Below, piece by piece: positions 8,131-15,860 of a stretch of 64,000 nucleotides of DNA. The DNA is from Burkholderiaceae bacterium (GTDB lineage Bacteria; Pseudomonadota; Gammaproteobacteria; Burkholderiales; Burkholderiaceae). Numbering within the stretch: the stretch's first letter is position 1; every line of letters starts with the position of its first letter. Below the pieces are notes generated by a model. It ran no database searches. It saw only the letters and a list, made by a program, of their open reading frames with translations, and was not told where the DNA came from. The translations under genes were made by a program, and so were the position numbers. The DNA lies in contig JAJPEN010000006.1 of assembly GCA_021166835.1 (NCBI GenBank), positions 1 to 64,000 of the forward strand, given 5' to 3'.

Positions 8131-8538
8131 ATGGGCTCGTTCGCCACCGCTCTCTACGACGCGCTGCTGTCGGTCGGCGTGACGTCTGATCGCGCCCGCG
8201 AAGTCGTCGATCTGTTCGACCGGTCGGTCGACGAGCGTTACAACCTGCATTCGCAGGTTCTGGGAACGAAAGGCGATATTGCCGAACTCCGCTCGGCGAT
8301 GAAAAACGACATCGCCGAATTCCGCACAGCAACGAAGAACGATCTTGCTGAACTCCGCTCCGCGATGAAAACCGACCTGGCCACGAAGTTCGACCTCACG
8401 GAACTTCGCTCGGAGACGAGCATCCGGTTCTCCAACATGGAAACACGGATCGCCGAAACGAAGTCCGAACTGGTCAAATGGATGCTGGCCGCGCTCACCG
8501 CGCAAACCGCGCTGCTGCTGGCCCTGAAGCTCGTCTGA
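8131..8538 (+). CDS. Coiled-coil membrane-tethered protein, DUF1640-like
   Basis: Starting at the ATG at 8131 (MGSFATALYDALLSVGV), the 135-residue protein has a short helical head and a central coiled coil. The coiled coil is made of near-exact 11-residue repeats (AELRSAMKNDI, AEFRTATKNDL, AELRSAMKTDL). One hydrophobic helix ends the protein (WMLAALTAQTALLLALKLV). This head-coil-tail-anchor plan is typical of the CCDC90/DUF1640 group, whose bacterial role is not established. The in-frame ATG at 8011 would overlap the preceding small gene and adds unconserved sequence. Confidence 0.65.
   Translation: MGSFATALYDALLSVGVTSDRAREVVDLFDRSVDERYNLHSQVLGTKGDIAELRSAMKNDIAEFRTATKNDLAELRSAMKTDLATKFDLTELRSETSIRFSNMETRIAETKSELVKWMLAALTAQTALLLALKLV
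8281..8379 (+). repeat. Three tandem 33-bp repeats inside the coiled-coil gene
   Basis: Units at 8281-8313, 8314-8346 and 8347-8379 each encode 11 residues of the pattern AE(L/F)R(S/T)A(M/T)K(N/T)D(I/L). A decayed fourth unit follows. Eleven residues is three helical turns, so the coil could change length by repeat slippage. Confidence 0.8.
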
Positions 8539-8563
8539 GCGATCGTTCCGTCCCCGGAACCGA

Positions 8564-9904
8564 TCAGCTCCCCGCCACCGCCATCTCGCCGATCAGCACC
8601 GACCCGGTGCGCTTGGTACCCCGCGTGATCTCGTCGGCACCCACCGCCACGATCGCCCCGAACATCTCGCGCAGGTTCCCGGCGATCGTGATCTCCTCCA
8701 CCGGGTGCGCGATGCGACCGTCTTCCACCCAGAAGCCGCTCGCGCCGCGCGAATAGTCGCCGGTGACGTAGTTCACGCCCTGCCCCATCAACTCGGTGAC
8801 GAGCAGGCCGCGACCGAGCTTGTGCAGCATCGCTTCGAAGGAATCTTCCGGGCGGGTCTGCCGGCTCGCGAAGCGCAGGTTGTGCGAGCCGCCCGCGTTT
8901 CCCGTCGTGCGCATGCCGAGCTTGCGCGCCGAGTACGTCGACAGGAAATAGCCCTCGATCACGCCGCGCTCGACGACGTTCCTGCGTTGCGTGGCCACGC
9001 CCTCGCTGTCGAAGGGCGCGCTGCCCAGTTCGCCGGGAAGGAACGGATCCTCGACGATGTCCAGGTGTTCGGGAAACAGCCGCTGCCCGAGCGAGTCGAC
9101 GAGAAAGCTCGAATGCCGGTACAACGCACCGCCGCTGGCCGCCTGCACGAAGTGCCCGAGCAGTCCGCAGGCGAGCGGCGCTTCGAAGAGCACCGGCACG
9201 CGCTGCGTAGCGATGCGCCGGGCGCCGAGCCGCGACAATGCGCGCTCGGCGGCGTAGCGGCCGAGCGCCTGCGGATTGGCCAGGCGATCGGGGTTGCAGT
9301 TCGACGAATACCAGTCGTCGCGCTGCATCTCGCGTCCGCGCCGGGCGATCGGCGAGCACGAGGTCGTATGCCGGCTGTGGCGATAGCCGCCGCTGAAATC
9401 GCGCGTATTGGCGAGCACGAAGTGGCCGTGGCTCACCGACACCGACGCGCCGTCCGAATTGCGGATGGCGGGCGAGGTATCGAAAGCCGCACGCTCGATG
9501 CGCTGCGCGAGCGCGACCGCCTGCTCGGCGTCGATCGGCCACTCGTGGAAGAGCTGCGGGTCTTCGGGGTCGCGGGCCAGCGTGTCTTCGTCGGGCAATC
9601 CGGCGCAAGGGTCTTCCGCCGTATGACGCGCGATCTCCCACGCGGCCTTCACGGTCTCGCGCAGCGCCTGCGGGGAGAAATCGGTGGAGCTGGCGTGTCC
9701 GCGACGCTGGCCGACGTAGACGGTGACGCCGATGCCCTTGTCGCGGTTCTGCTCGATCGTCTCGACGCGCCCCTTGCGCACGTTCACCGACAGGCCGCTG
9801 CTCTCCGAAGCCTCGACCGCCGCGTCGCTCGCGCCGAACTCGCGCGCGAAGGCCAGCACCGAATGGGCGATCTCGCGCAGCGCGCCTTCGTCGTACTCGA
9901 ACAT
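8564..9904 (-). CDS. pmbA: Metalloprotease-associated protein PmbA (TldE)
   Basis: PmbA/TldE works with TldD as a heterodimeric zinc protease that trims unfolded peptides and some ribosomal peptide natural products. The 446-residue reading starting MFEYDEGALREIAHSVLAFA matches the family length of about 450. Typical PmbA features include GLSVNVRKGRVETIEQNRDKG near the N-terminus and the C-terminal GDYSRGASGFWVEDGRIAHP block. The zinc-binding residues of the pair sit in TldD, which is not in this window. It diverges from the darP-mog pair. Confidence 0.92.
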   Translation of the reverse strand: MFEYDEGALREIAHSVLAFAREFGASDAAVEASESSGLSVNVRKGRVETIEQNRDKGIGVTVYVGQRRGHASSTDFSPQALRETVKAAWEIARHTAEDPCAGLPDEDTLARDPEDPQLFHEWPIDAEQAVALAQRIERAAFDTSPAIRNSDGASVSVSHGHFVLANTRDFSGGYRHSRHTTSCSPIARRGREMQRDDWYSSNCNPDRLANPQALGRYAAERALSRLGARRIATQRVPVLFEAPLACGLLGHFVQAASGGALYRHSSFLVDSLGQRLFPEHLDIVEDPFLPGELGSAPFDSEGVATQRRNVVERGVIEGYFLSTYSARKLGMRTTGNAGGSHNLRFASRQTRPEDSFEAMLHKLGRGLLVTELMGQGVNYVTGDYSRGASGFWVEDGRIAHPVEEITIAGNLREMFGAIVAVGADEITRGTKRTGSVLIGEMAVAGS

Positions 9905-9944
9905 GTCGCGGTTATCATAACAGCGACCGTTCGACGCGCCCTTC

Positions 9945-10211
9945 ATGCACTTCCCCGACGAGAAGCCCAGCAAGACGCAGCGCAAGCGCGAGATGCACGA
10001 ACTGCAGGCGCTCGGCGAGAGTCTCGTCGCGCTCGACGACGAAGAGCTCGATCGCCTGCCGATCGACGAACGGCTCGTCGACGCGGTGCGCGAAGCGCGC
10101 GGCATCCGCAGCCACGAGGGCCGGCGTCGACAACTGCAATTCATCGGGCGCCTGATGCGCGCAGTCGACGCCGACGCGCTGCGTGCGGCGCTCTCGGAGA
10201 TAGGACGATGA
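9945..10211 (+). CDS. Half-length DarP/YjgA (DUF615) protein
   Basis: The 88-residue product matches only the N-terminal half of DarP/YjgA, a factor associated with 50S ribosome assembly that is normally about 170-200 residues. The family core is present ([25 protein letters not shown], then [15 protein letters not shown]). It stops right after LSEIGR. The stop overlaps the mog start as ATGA, leaving no room for the C-terminal half. It could be a natural short form translationally coupled to mog, or a truncated gene. Confidence 0.7.
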   Translation: MHFPDEKPSKTQRKREMHELQALGESLVALDDEELDRLPIDERLVDAVREARGIRSHEGRRRQLQFIGRLMRAVDADALRAALSEIGR

Positions 10212-10846
10212 GCACGCGGATGAACACGACAGCGAGCACGACGGCGAACGGATCGCACGCAACGCCGAAGATCGGCCTCGTCTCGATCAGCGACCGCGCC
10301 TCGCAGGGCGTCTACGCCGACCAGGGCGTTCCAGGCCTGCAGCAGTGGCTGGCTTCGGCGCTCGTCGGCGCCTGGCAGCCGGTGGTTCGCCTGATCCCCG
10401 ACGAGCGCGAGACGATAGAGCGCACGCTCGTCGAGCTGGTCGATCGCGAACGCTGCGCGCTCGTCCTCACCACCGGCGGCACCGGGCCGGCGTTGCGCGA
10501 CGTCACGCCCGAGGCCACACTGGCCGTCGGCGATCGCGAGATGCCCGGTTTCGGCGAGCAGATGCGCCAGGTGAGCCTGCACTACGTGCCCACCGCGATC
10601 CTCTCGCGCCAGGTCGCCGTCGTGCGCGGCAATGCGCTGATCGTCAACCTGCCGGGTCAGCCGAAGGCGATCCGCGAGACGCTCGAAGGCGTGCGCGACG
10701 CCGACGGCAAGGTGCTCGTGCACGGCATCTTCTCCGCCGTTCCGTACTGCCTCGACCTTCTCGGCGGGCCGTACCTCGAGACGAACGAAGCGGTGTGCAA
10801 GGCCTTCCGCCCGAAGTCGGCGCAGAAGCCGCAGAAGAGCGAGTAG
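10208..10846 (+). CDS. mog: Molybdopterin adenylyltransferase
   Basis: Mog adenylylates molybdopterin before molybdenum insertion in cofactor biosynthesis. The 212-residue protein has a 20-residue low-complexity N-terminus rich in Thr and Ser, then the MogA core starting [16 protein letters not shown]. The glycine-rich substrate loop [17 protein letters not shown] and the [11 protein letters not shown] segment are both intact. It begins inside the stop of the preceding DarP-like gene (ATGA), so the two are coupled. The basic tail ([10 protein letters not shown]) is unconserved. Confidence 0.92.
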   Translation: MSTRMNTTASTTANGSHATPKIGLVSISDRASQGVYADQGVPGLQQWLASALVGAWQPVVRLIPDERETIERTLVELVDRERCALVLTTGGTGPALRDVTPEATLAVGDREMPGFGEQMRQVSLHYVPTAILSRQVAVVRGNALIVNLPGQPKAIRETLEGVRDADGKVLVHGIFSAVPYCLDLLGGPYLETNEAVCKAFRPKSAQKPQKSE

Positions 10847-10902
10847 CGGCCGCTCGCGGCTTCTCGGCTCCGTCCGCTCGGCGCCCGGCTCGCCGCCGCT
10901 CG

Positions 10903-10956
10903 GCGCCCCTCAGCACGCCGTCAGCGCCCCCTCAGCGCCCCCTCAGCGCGCCGTCA
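10903..10956 (+). repeat. Five tandem 10-11-bp units between mog and relA
   Basis: Units run GCGCCCCTCA, GCACGCCGTCA, GCGCCCCCTCA (twice) and GCGCGCCGTCA. They continue into the complement of the relA stop at 10954-10956. The rest of the gap 10847-10902 is GC-rich with no gene. The array probably arose by slippage. Confidence 0.7.
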
Positions 10957-13380
10957 GCGCCGCCCCGCGTACACCACGCCCGCCACCTCCCGCACCGCCG
11001 CCAGCGTGCGCGACAGATGCGCCGTGTCGCGCACCTCGAGCGTCACGCGGATGCCGGTGAGCGGCTGGCGCGCGAGCGTCTGCATCGCGAGCACGTTCAC
11101 CCGCTCGCGCGCGAGAATCTCGGTGATGTCGCGCAGCAGCGCCGGGCGCTCGCTCACGCGGAACTCCACCTCTACCGGAAAGCGTCGCGCGCGGCCCTCG
11201 CCATCTTCGCGCAACGCCGCCTCGCTCCACGTCGCCTCGATCACGCGCTCGGGCGCCTGCATCGCCAGCTTCGCGTAGGCAGCGCAATTCTCGCGATGGA
11301 TCGACACGCCCCGACCCTTGGTGACGAAGCCGGCGATCGGATCGGGCGGAATCGGCCGGCAGCAGCGCGCGAGCTGCGTCATCAGCGAATCGATGCCGAC
11401 GACGAGCACGGCGTCGCCGCGCCCCGCCGCGTCGCCGGGCCGACGCAGCCGGGTGACCAGCGTCGTCGGCTCGGCAGGCGTGCCCGCCGCGCCAGCCCCG
11501 CCCGCGCCGGTCCCACCCGCTCCCGCCGGCCCGCTCGCGCCGGCCGCGCCACCCGCCGCCCCTGCCGCACCCTGCCCCGGCGCCGCCGGCGAACGCTGCG
11601 CCTGCCGCACCGCGTCCTCGAGCTGACGCGGCCCGATCTCCTCGCGCGCGACCGCCACGAACATCGAAGCCGTCGCGTCGAAACCGAGCCGGCGCGCCAG
11701 CTCGTCGAGCGAAAGCGCCGTGCGCCCTTCGCGCTGCAGAACCCGTTCGACCCGCTCGCGGCCGGTCGCGGTCTCGCGTTCCAGTTCGAGCGCATTGAAC
11801 CACTGGCGAACCTTCGCGCGGGCGCGCGGGCTGCGCACGTACCCGAGCTGCGGATTCAGCCAGTCGCGCGACGGTCCGTCGTGCCCGCCCTCGCGTGCGG
11901 CGATCACCTCGACCGTCTGCGCGTTGCGCAGCGGCGTGTTCAGCGGAACGAGATGCCCATCGACGCGCGCGCCGCGGCATCGATGCCCGAGAGTCGTGTG
12001 CACGTGGTAGGCGAAATCGATCGGCGTCGAACCGGCCGGCAGCTCGATCACGCGCGCCTGCGGCGTGAGCACGTAGATGCGCTGCTCCGCCTCGGGCGCC
12101 GCCTCGCGACCCGCCGCGGGAGTCGCCTCGCGAGTCGCCGCGGGAATCGCATCGCGACTCGCCCCCGCAGTCGCCCCCACAGTCGCCCCTGAGGCCACCC
12201 CGGAAGCCGCCTCCTCCGGCGCCTTCGCATCGAGCGAGCGGCCGACCTCGCTCTGCCAGGCGAGCAGCTGGCGCATCCACGCGATGCGCTCGGCATCGCC
12301 CGCCTGTTCGCGCGCCGCATCCGGAACGCTCGTGCCGCGCTCCTTGTATTGCCAGTGCGAGGCGATTCCGTACTCGGCGTGCCGGTGCATCTCGCGCGTG
12401 CGGATCTGCACCTCGAGCAGGCGCCCGCCGTCCGCGACGACGACCGTGTGCAGCGAGCGATAGCCGTTCGGCTTCGGGCGCGCGATGTAGTCGTCGTATT
12501 CCTCGGGCACCTGCTTCCACAGACCGTGCACGACGTCGAGCGTCGCGTAGCACTGCGCCACCGTGTCGACGATCGCGCGCAGCGCGTGCAGGTCGCTGAT
12601 CTGCTCGAGCGTGCGCTGCTTGCGCCGCATCTTCTCGTGGATGCTGTGGATGTGCTTCGGCCGCCCGCTCAACTCGGCGCGGATGCCGGCCGCTTCCAGC
12701 GCGCCGCGCAGCTTCTGCGTCGCCTGCGCGACGAAGGCCTCGCGCTCCACGCGGCGCTGCTCCAGCTCGCGCGCGAGTGCCCGATACGCCTCGGGCTCGA
12801 GGAAGCGGAACGCAAGATCCTCCAGCTCCCACTTCAGCTGCCACAGCCCCAGTCGGTTCGCCAGCGGAGCGAGCACATCGAGCGTCTCGCGCGCCACCGC
12901 GGGATCGGGAACGCCGCGCGTCGACGCGTGATAGCGCAGGGTGCGCAACCGCGAAGCGAGGCGAATGACCACGACGCGGATGTCGGTGGCCATCGCCAGC
13001 AGCATCCTGCGCAGCGTCTCGATCTGCCCGGCGCCGGCCTGCGCGTGCAGCTCGCGCAGGCGCTGGATCTGGCGCATGCCGTCGACCAGGCGCGCCACTT
13101 CACCGCCGAAACGCGACTCGATTTCCCGCAGCGGCAGCCGCTCGGCGGGCGCGACGAGCGCCATTGCCGTCTGCGAGGCCTCGTCGGCGCCGAGCGAACG
13201 CAGGATCTCGATCGTCGCGCGCGCGTGCTCGACATGGCCCTCGCCGCTGCGGCCGGCTTCGCCGTTCGCGCGCTCGGCCGCCCATGCGAGCGCCGACTCC
13301 GCGGACGGCACGGGCTCGATGCTATGCTCCGGCCCCGAATGCGCCGCGGCCGTCTGCTGGTGCATCGGCTGCGTGGACAT
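10954..13380 (-). CDS. relA: (p)ppGpp synthetase RelA
   Basis: An 808-residue long-RSH protein. The N-terminal hydrolase-like domain lacks the HD pair (no HDxxED), so hydrolysis is not expected. The synthetase domain carries EYDD at 294-297, the acidic EXDD signature of synthetase-only RelA, followed by PKPNGYRSLHT. TGS, CCRPIPPDP-containing and ACT domains follow. Two low-complexity inserts stand out: an Ala/Thr/Glu-rich linker at about 384-431 before the TGS domain, and a Gly/Ala-rich segment at about 597-637. Both are encoded by short repeated DNA. It diverges from mtfA and should respond to amino-acid starvation on ribosomes. Confidence 0.93.
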   Translation of the reverse strand: MSTQPMHQQTAAAHSGPEHSIEPVPSAESALAWAAERANGEAGRSGEGHVEHARATIEILRSLGADEASQTAMALVAPAERLPLREIESRFGGEVARLVDGMRQIQRLRELHAQAGAGQIETLRRMLLAMATDIRVVVIRLASRLRTLRYHASTRGVPDPAVARETLDVLAPLANRLGLWQLKWELEDLAFRFLEPEAYRALARELEQRRVEREAFVAQATQKLRGALEAAGIRAELSGRPKHIHSIHEKMRRKQRTLEQISDLHALRAIVDTVAQCYATLDVVHGLWKQVPEEYDDYIARPKPNGYRSLHTVVVADGGRLLEVQIRTREMHRHAEYGIASHWQYKERGTSVPDAAREQAGDAERIAWMRQLLAWQSEVGRSLDAKAPEEAASGVASGATVGATAGASRDAIPAATREATPAAGREAAPEAEQRIYVLTPQARVIELPAGSTPIDFAYHVHTTLGHRCRGARVDGHLVPLNTPLRNAQTVEVIAAREGGHDGPSRDWLNPQLGYVRSPRARAKVRQWFNALELERETATGRERVERVLQREGRTALSLDELARRLGFDATASMFVAVAREEIGPRQLEDAVRQAQRSPAAPGQGAAGAAGGAAGASGPAGAGGTGAGGAGAAGTPAEPTTLVTRLRRPGDAAGRGDAVLVVGIDSLMTQLARCCRPIPPDPIAGFVTKGRGVSIHRENCAAYAKLAMQAPERVIEATWSEAALREDGEGRARRFPVEVEFRVSERPALLRDITEILARERVNVLAMQTLARQPLTGIRVTLEVRDTAHLSRTLAAVREVAGVVYAGRR

Positions 13381-13469
13381 GTTGCGATCCCGTCGGCGCT
13401 CGATCGGCGGCCTTTCCGCCGGTCGGGCGATGTCCGATTATAGGCAACGCGAAACGCGCGAATCGAAGC

Positions 13470-14285
13470 TTGCTGCGCAAACTGCTCACCCGCTCGGCGC
13501 CTGCGCCGATCGACGATGCCGCCTGGCGCCGCATCGGCGCGCGCCTGCCCTTCCTCGCCCACCTGGACGACGACGAGCGCAGCAAGCTGAAGGCGGGTTG
13601 CGAAGCGTTCCTCGCCGAGAAGCAGTTCAGCGGCGCGGCCGGCTTCACGGTCGACGACGACGTTCGCATCGCCATCGCGATCCAGGCCTGCCTGCCGACG
13701 CTGCACCTGCCGCTGCGCCCCTACCGCGACTTCGTCGAGATCGTCGTCTACCCTGACCGCTTCGTCGCGCCGAGAAAGCAGGTCGACGAGGCCGGCGTCG
13801 TCCACGAATTCGACGACGAACTGGCCGGCGAAGCGATGGACGGAGGACCGGTAGTGTTGTCGTGGCCCGACGCCGATCCTGGCGGGCAGCACCCCGGCTA
13901 CAACGTCGTCATCCACGAGTTCGCGCACAAGCTCGATCTGATCGACGGAGGCGCCGACGGCACGCCGCCGCTGCCCGCCGGAATGCGCAGCCGCTGGACG
14001 CGCACGATGACCGACGCCTGGGACGACTTCTGCGCGCGGCTCGACGCGCTCGAAGCGTCGATTCCGCGCCACATCGATCCGGAATCCCCGGCCGCCGATG
14101 CGTGGTATGCAAGCCTGCCGCTCGATCCGTATGCCGCCACCGACCCGGGAGAATTCTTCGCCGTTGCCAGCGAACACTTCTTCACGGCGCCGCTGCCGCT
14201 GCGGCGCGCCTACCCGGCGCTCTACGATCTCTTTCGCGACTATTTTCGACAGGATCCGCTGTTCGCGCGCCTGCCGCGGCGATAA
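13470..14285 (+). CDS. mtfA: MtfA zinc peptidase
   Basis: MtfA is a cytosolic zinc aminopeptidase that in E. coli binds the Mlc repressor of glucose PTS genes. The 271-residue reading contains HEFAHKLD (H149-E150 and H153), the HExxH zinc site. A downstream GEFFAVASEHFF segment supplies the third ligand and the family fold. No ATG exists upstream of the conserved region; TTG at 13470 gives MLRKLLTRSAPAPID, and the ribosome site is weak. It starts 89 bases from relA in the opposite direction. Confidence 0.88.
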   Translation: MLRKLLTRSAPAPIDDAAWRRIGARLPFLAHLDDDERSKLKAGCEAFLAEKQFSGAAGFTVDDDVRIAIAIQACLPTLHLPLRPYRDFVEIVVYPDRFVAPRKQVDEAGVVHEFDDELAGEAMDGGPVVLSWPDADPGGQHPGYNVVIHEFAHKLDLIDGGADGTPPLPAGMRSRWTRTMTDAWDDFCARLDALEASIPRHIDPESPAADAWYASLPLDPYAATDPGEFFAVASEHFFTAPLPLRRAYPALYDLFRDYFRQDPLFARLPRR

Positions 14286-14310
14286 TTCCCCACAACCCGC
14301 GCACGAATTG

Positions 14311-14331
14311 CCTACGGAAAAACCCCGTAGG
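14311..14331 (+). promoter_or_regulatory. Inverted repeat upstream of the EPS sugar-transferase gene
   Basis: CCTACGG (14311-14317) and CCGTAGG (14325-14331) are separated by seven bases, AAAAACC. A short A-rich centre between 7-bp arms is typical of a dimeric regulator site. It lies 149 bases before the sugar-transferase start and 25 bases after mtfA, so it may control the EPS unit. The regulator is unknown. Confidence 0.45.
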
Positions 14332-14403
14332 TACAGGAACAGCGCCGATGCCCTATGCTTTCGATCCCGGGTTTCGATTCGGCCCCACCGGCAGCTCCTT
14401 CGT

Positions 14404-14439
14404 ACCCGGGGTGCGGTTTTTCATACCGCAGGTCCGGGT
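14404..14439 (+). promoter_or_regulatory. Long imperfect hairpin in the EPS leader
   Basis: ACCCGG (14404-14409) pairs with CCGGGT (14434-14439), and inside them TGCGGT (14412-14417) pairs with ACCGCA (14425-14430). Short GG and GGT bulges sit on the two sides, and the loop is TTTTCAT. It ends 40 bases before the sugar-transferase start. It could be an RNA leader structure or attenuator; no U tract follows. Confidence 0.45.
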
Positions 14440-14479
14440 CGATTGCGCACGATGAACAAGGCATAACCCGCGCACCGCA

Positions 14480-15853
14480 ATGATTCGCCTGTTCAACCAT
14501 TACCTGTCGCTTCGCGTCCTGCTGCTCACGCTGGTCGAAGCGCTGGTGCTGTTCCAGTCCATGGTCCTCGGCTTCGAGGTCCGCCTGATGGAGCAGTCCG
14601 GCCCGCTGCCCATCGTCCAGGCCGGGCTGTTCACGGCGGTCATGCTCCTGATGATGACCGGCCTGGGCATGTACGACGCGCAGAACGAACCCTTCCGCGT
14701 CACGATGCAGCGACTGGTCGTCGCCTATGGCCTGTCGCTCGTCGTGATGACCGCGGTCTTCTACCTCTTTCCGGCAACCTACGTCGGGCGCGGCGTATTC
14801 GCCGTCACGTCGGTCTTCGCCGTGGCCGGCGTGCTGCTGCTGCGCGTGATGCTCTTTCGCGTGAGCGACATCGGCTTGCCGAAGCGGCGCGTGCTCGTGC
14901 TGGGCAATGGTCCGGAAGCCGAGGACATCATCCGCTTCCTGCACGAGGCCGGGCGCGGCCGCACCGTGCAATACGCCGGCGTCTATCCGGTCGTGGCCGA
15001 GCGCGTGATGCCCGACGGCGAACGACGCTTCGATCATGCGCATCTGCTGCGCACCACGCGCGAACTGCGCGTCTCCGAGATCGTGCTCGCGGTGCGCGAG
15101 CGCCGGGGCGGCGTGCTGCCGCTGCGCCAGCTGCTCGACTGCAAGCTGCGCGGCATCCGCGTGATGGACATCACTTCGTTCTACGAGCGCGAGCTGGGCG
15201 TGCTGAAGATCGACAACCTGCGCGCGAGCTGGCTGATCTTCAGCTCGGGCTTCGACCAGGGCCTGTTCCGCGACATGATCAAGCGTTCGTTCGACGTCGC
15301 GGTGAGCCTCGTGCTGCTCGCGCTCACGCTGCCGGTGCTGCTCCTGGCGATGCTCGCCATCTTTTTCGAGAGCGGCCTGCCGGTGTTCTACCGTCAGGAG
15401 CGCGTCGGCCAGGGCGGCGTGCCGTTCACCATCCTGAAGCTGCGCACGATGGTGCAGGACGCCGAGAAGGACGGTCGCCCGCGCTGGGCGGGCGCGAACG
15501 ACACGCGCATCACCAGCGTCGGGCGCTTCCTGCGCCGCTCGCGCATCGACGAGCTGCCGCAGCTGATCAACGTGCTGCGCGGCGACATGAGCTTCGTCGG
15601 CCCGCGTCCGGAGCGCCCCTTCTTCGTGCAGCACCTGCTCGAGGACATCCCCTACTACGACGTCAGGCACAGCGTGAAGCCCGGCGTCACCGGTTGGTCG
15701 CAGGTGCGCTACCCCTATGGCGCCTCGGTCGACGACTCGCTCGCCAAACTGCAGTACGACCTGTACTACGTGAAGAACCACTCGCTGTTCCTCGATCTGC
15801 TGATCCTCGTCGACACGGTGCACGTCGTGCTGCTGGGCAAGGGAGCGCGGTAG
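14480..15853 (+). CDS. XrtA/PEP-CTERM system polyprenyl-phosphate sugar-1-phosphate transferase
   Basis: This 457-residue inner-membrane enzyme should start the exopolysaccharide by moving a sugar-1-phosphate from a nucleotide sugar to undecaprenyl phosphate. N-terminal membrane helices and a nucleotide-binding-like core (PKRRVLVLGNGPEAEDI) precede the C-terminal bacterial sugar-transferase domain. That domain has the usual KRSFDVAVSLVLLALTLPV helix, FTILKLRTM and the GDMSFVGPRPERP catalytic block. It matches the sugar transferase of exosortase A loci. It is the first gene of a tight unit with prsK, prsR and prsT, seven bases ahead of prsK. Confidence 0.92.
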   Translation: MIRLFNHYLSLRVLLLTLVEALVLFQSMVLGFEVRLMEQSGPLPIVQAGLFTAVMLLMMTGLGMYDAQNEPFRVTMQRLVVAYGLSLVVMTAVFYLFPATYVGRGVFAVTSVFAVAGVLLLRVMLFRVSDIGLPKRRVLVLGNGPEAEDIIRFLHEAGRGRTVQYAGVYPVVAERVMPDGERRFDHAHLLRTTRELRVSEIVLAVRERRGGVLPLRQLLDCKLRGIRVMDITSFYERELGVLKIDNLRASWLIFSSGFDQGLFRDMIKRSFDVAVSLVLLALTLPVLLLAMLAIFFESGLPVFYRQERVGQGGVPFTILKLRTMVQDAEKDGRPRWAGANDTRITSVGRFLRRSRIDELPQLINVLRGDMSFVGPRPERPFFVQHLLEDIPYYDVRHSVKPGVTGWSQVRYPYGASVDDSLAKLQYDLYYVKNHSLFLDLLILVDTVHVVLLGKGAR

Positions 15854-15860
15854 CCGACTC

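Noticed and set aside
10208..10846. A hidden C-terminal half of DarP in another frame
   Set aside because: The region is fully occupied by mog, and no frame shows the missing DarP sequence.
14304..14312. GCACGAATTGC near mtfA as a -24/-12 promoter for the EPS unit
   Set aside because: No GG is found ten bases before the GC; the match is only to the central part of the consensus.
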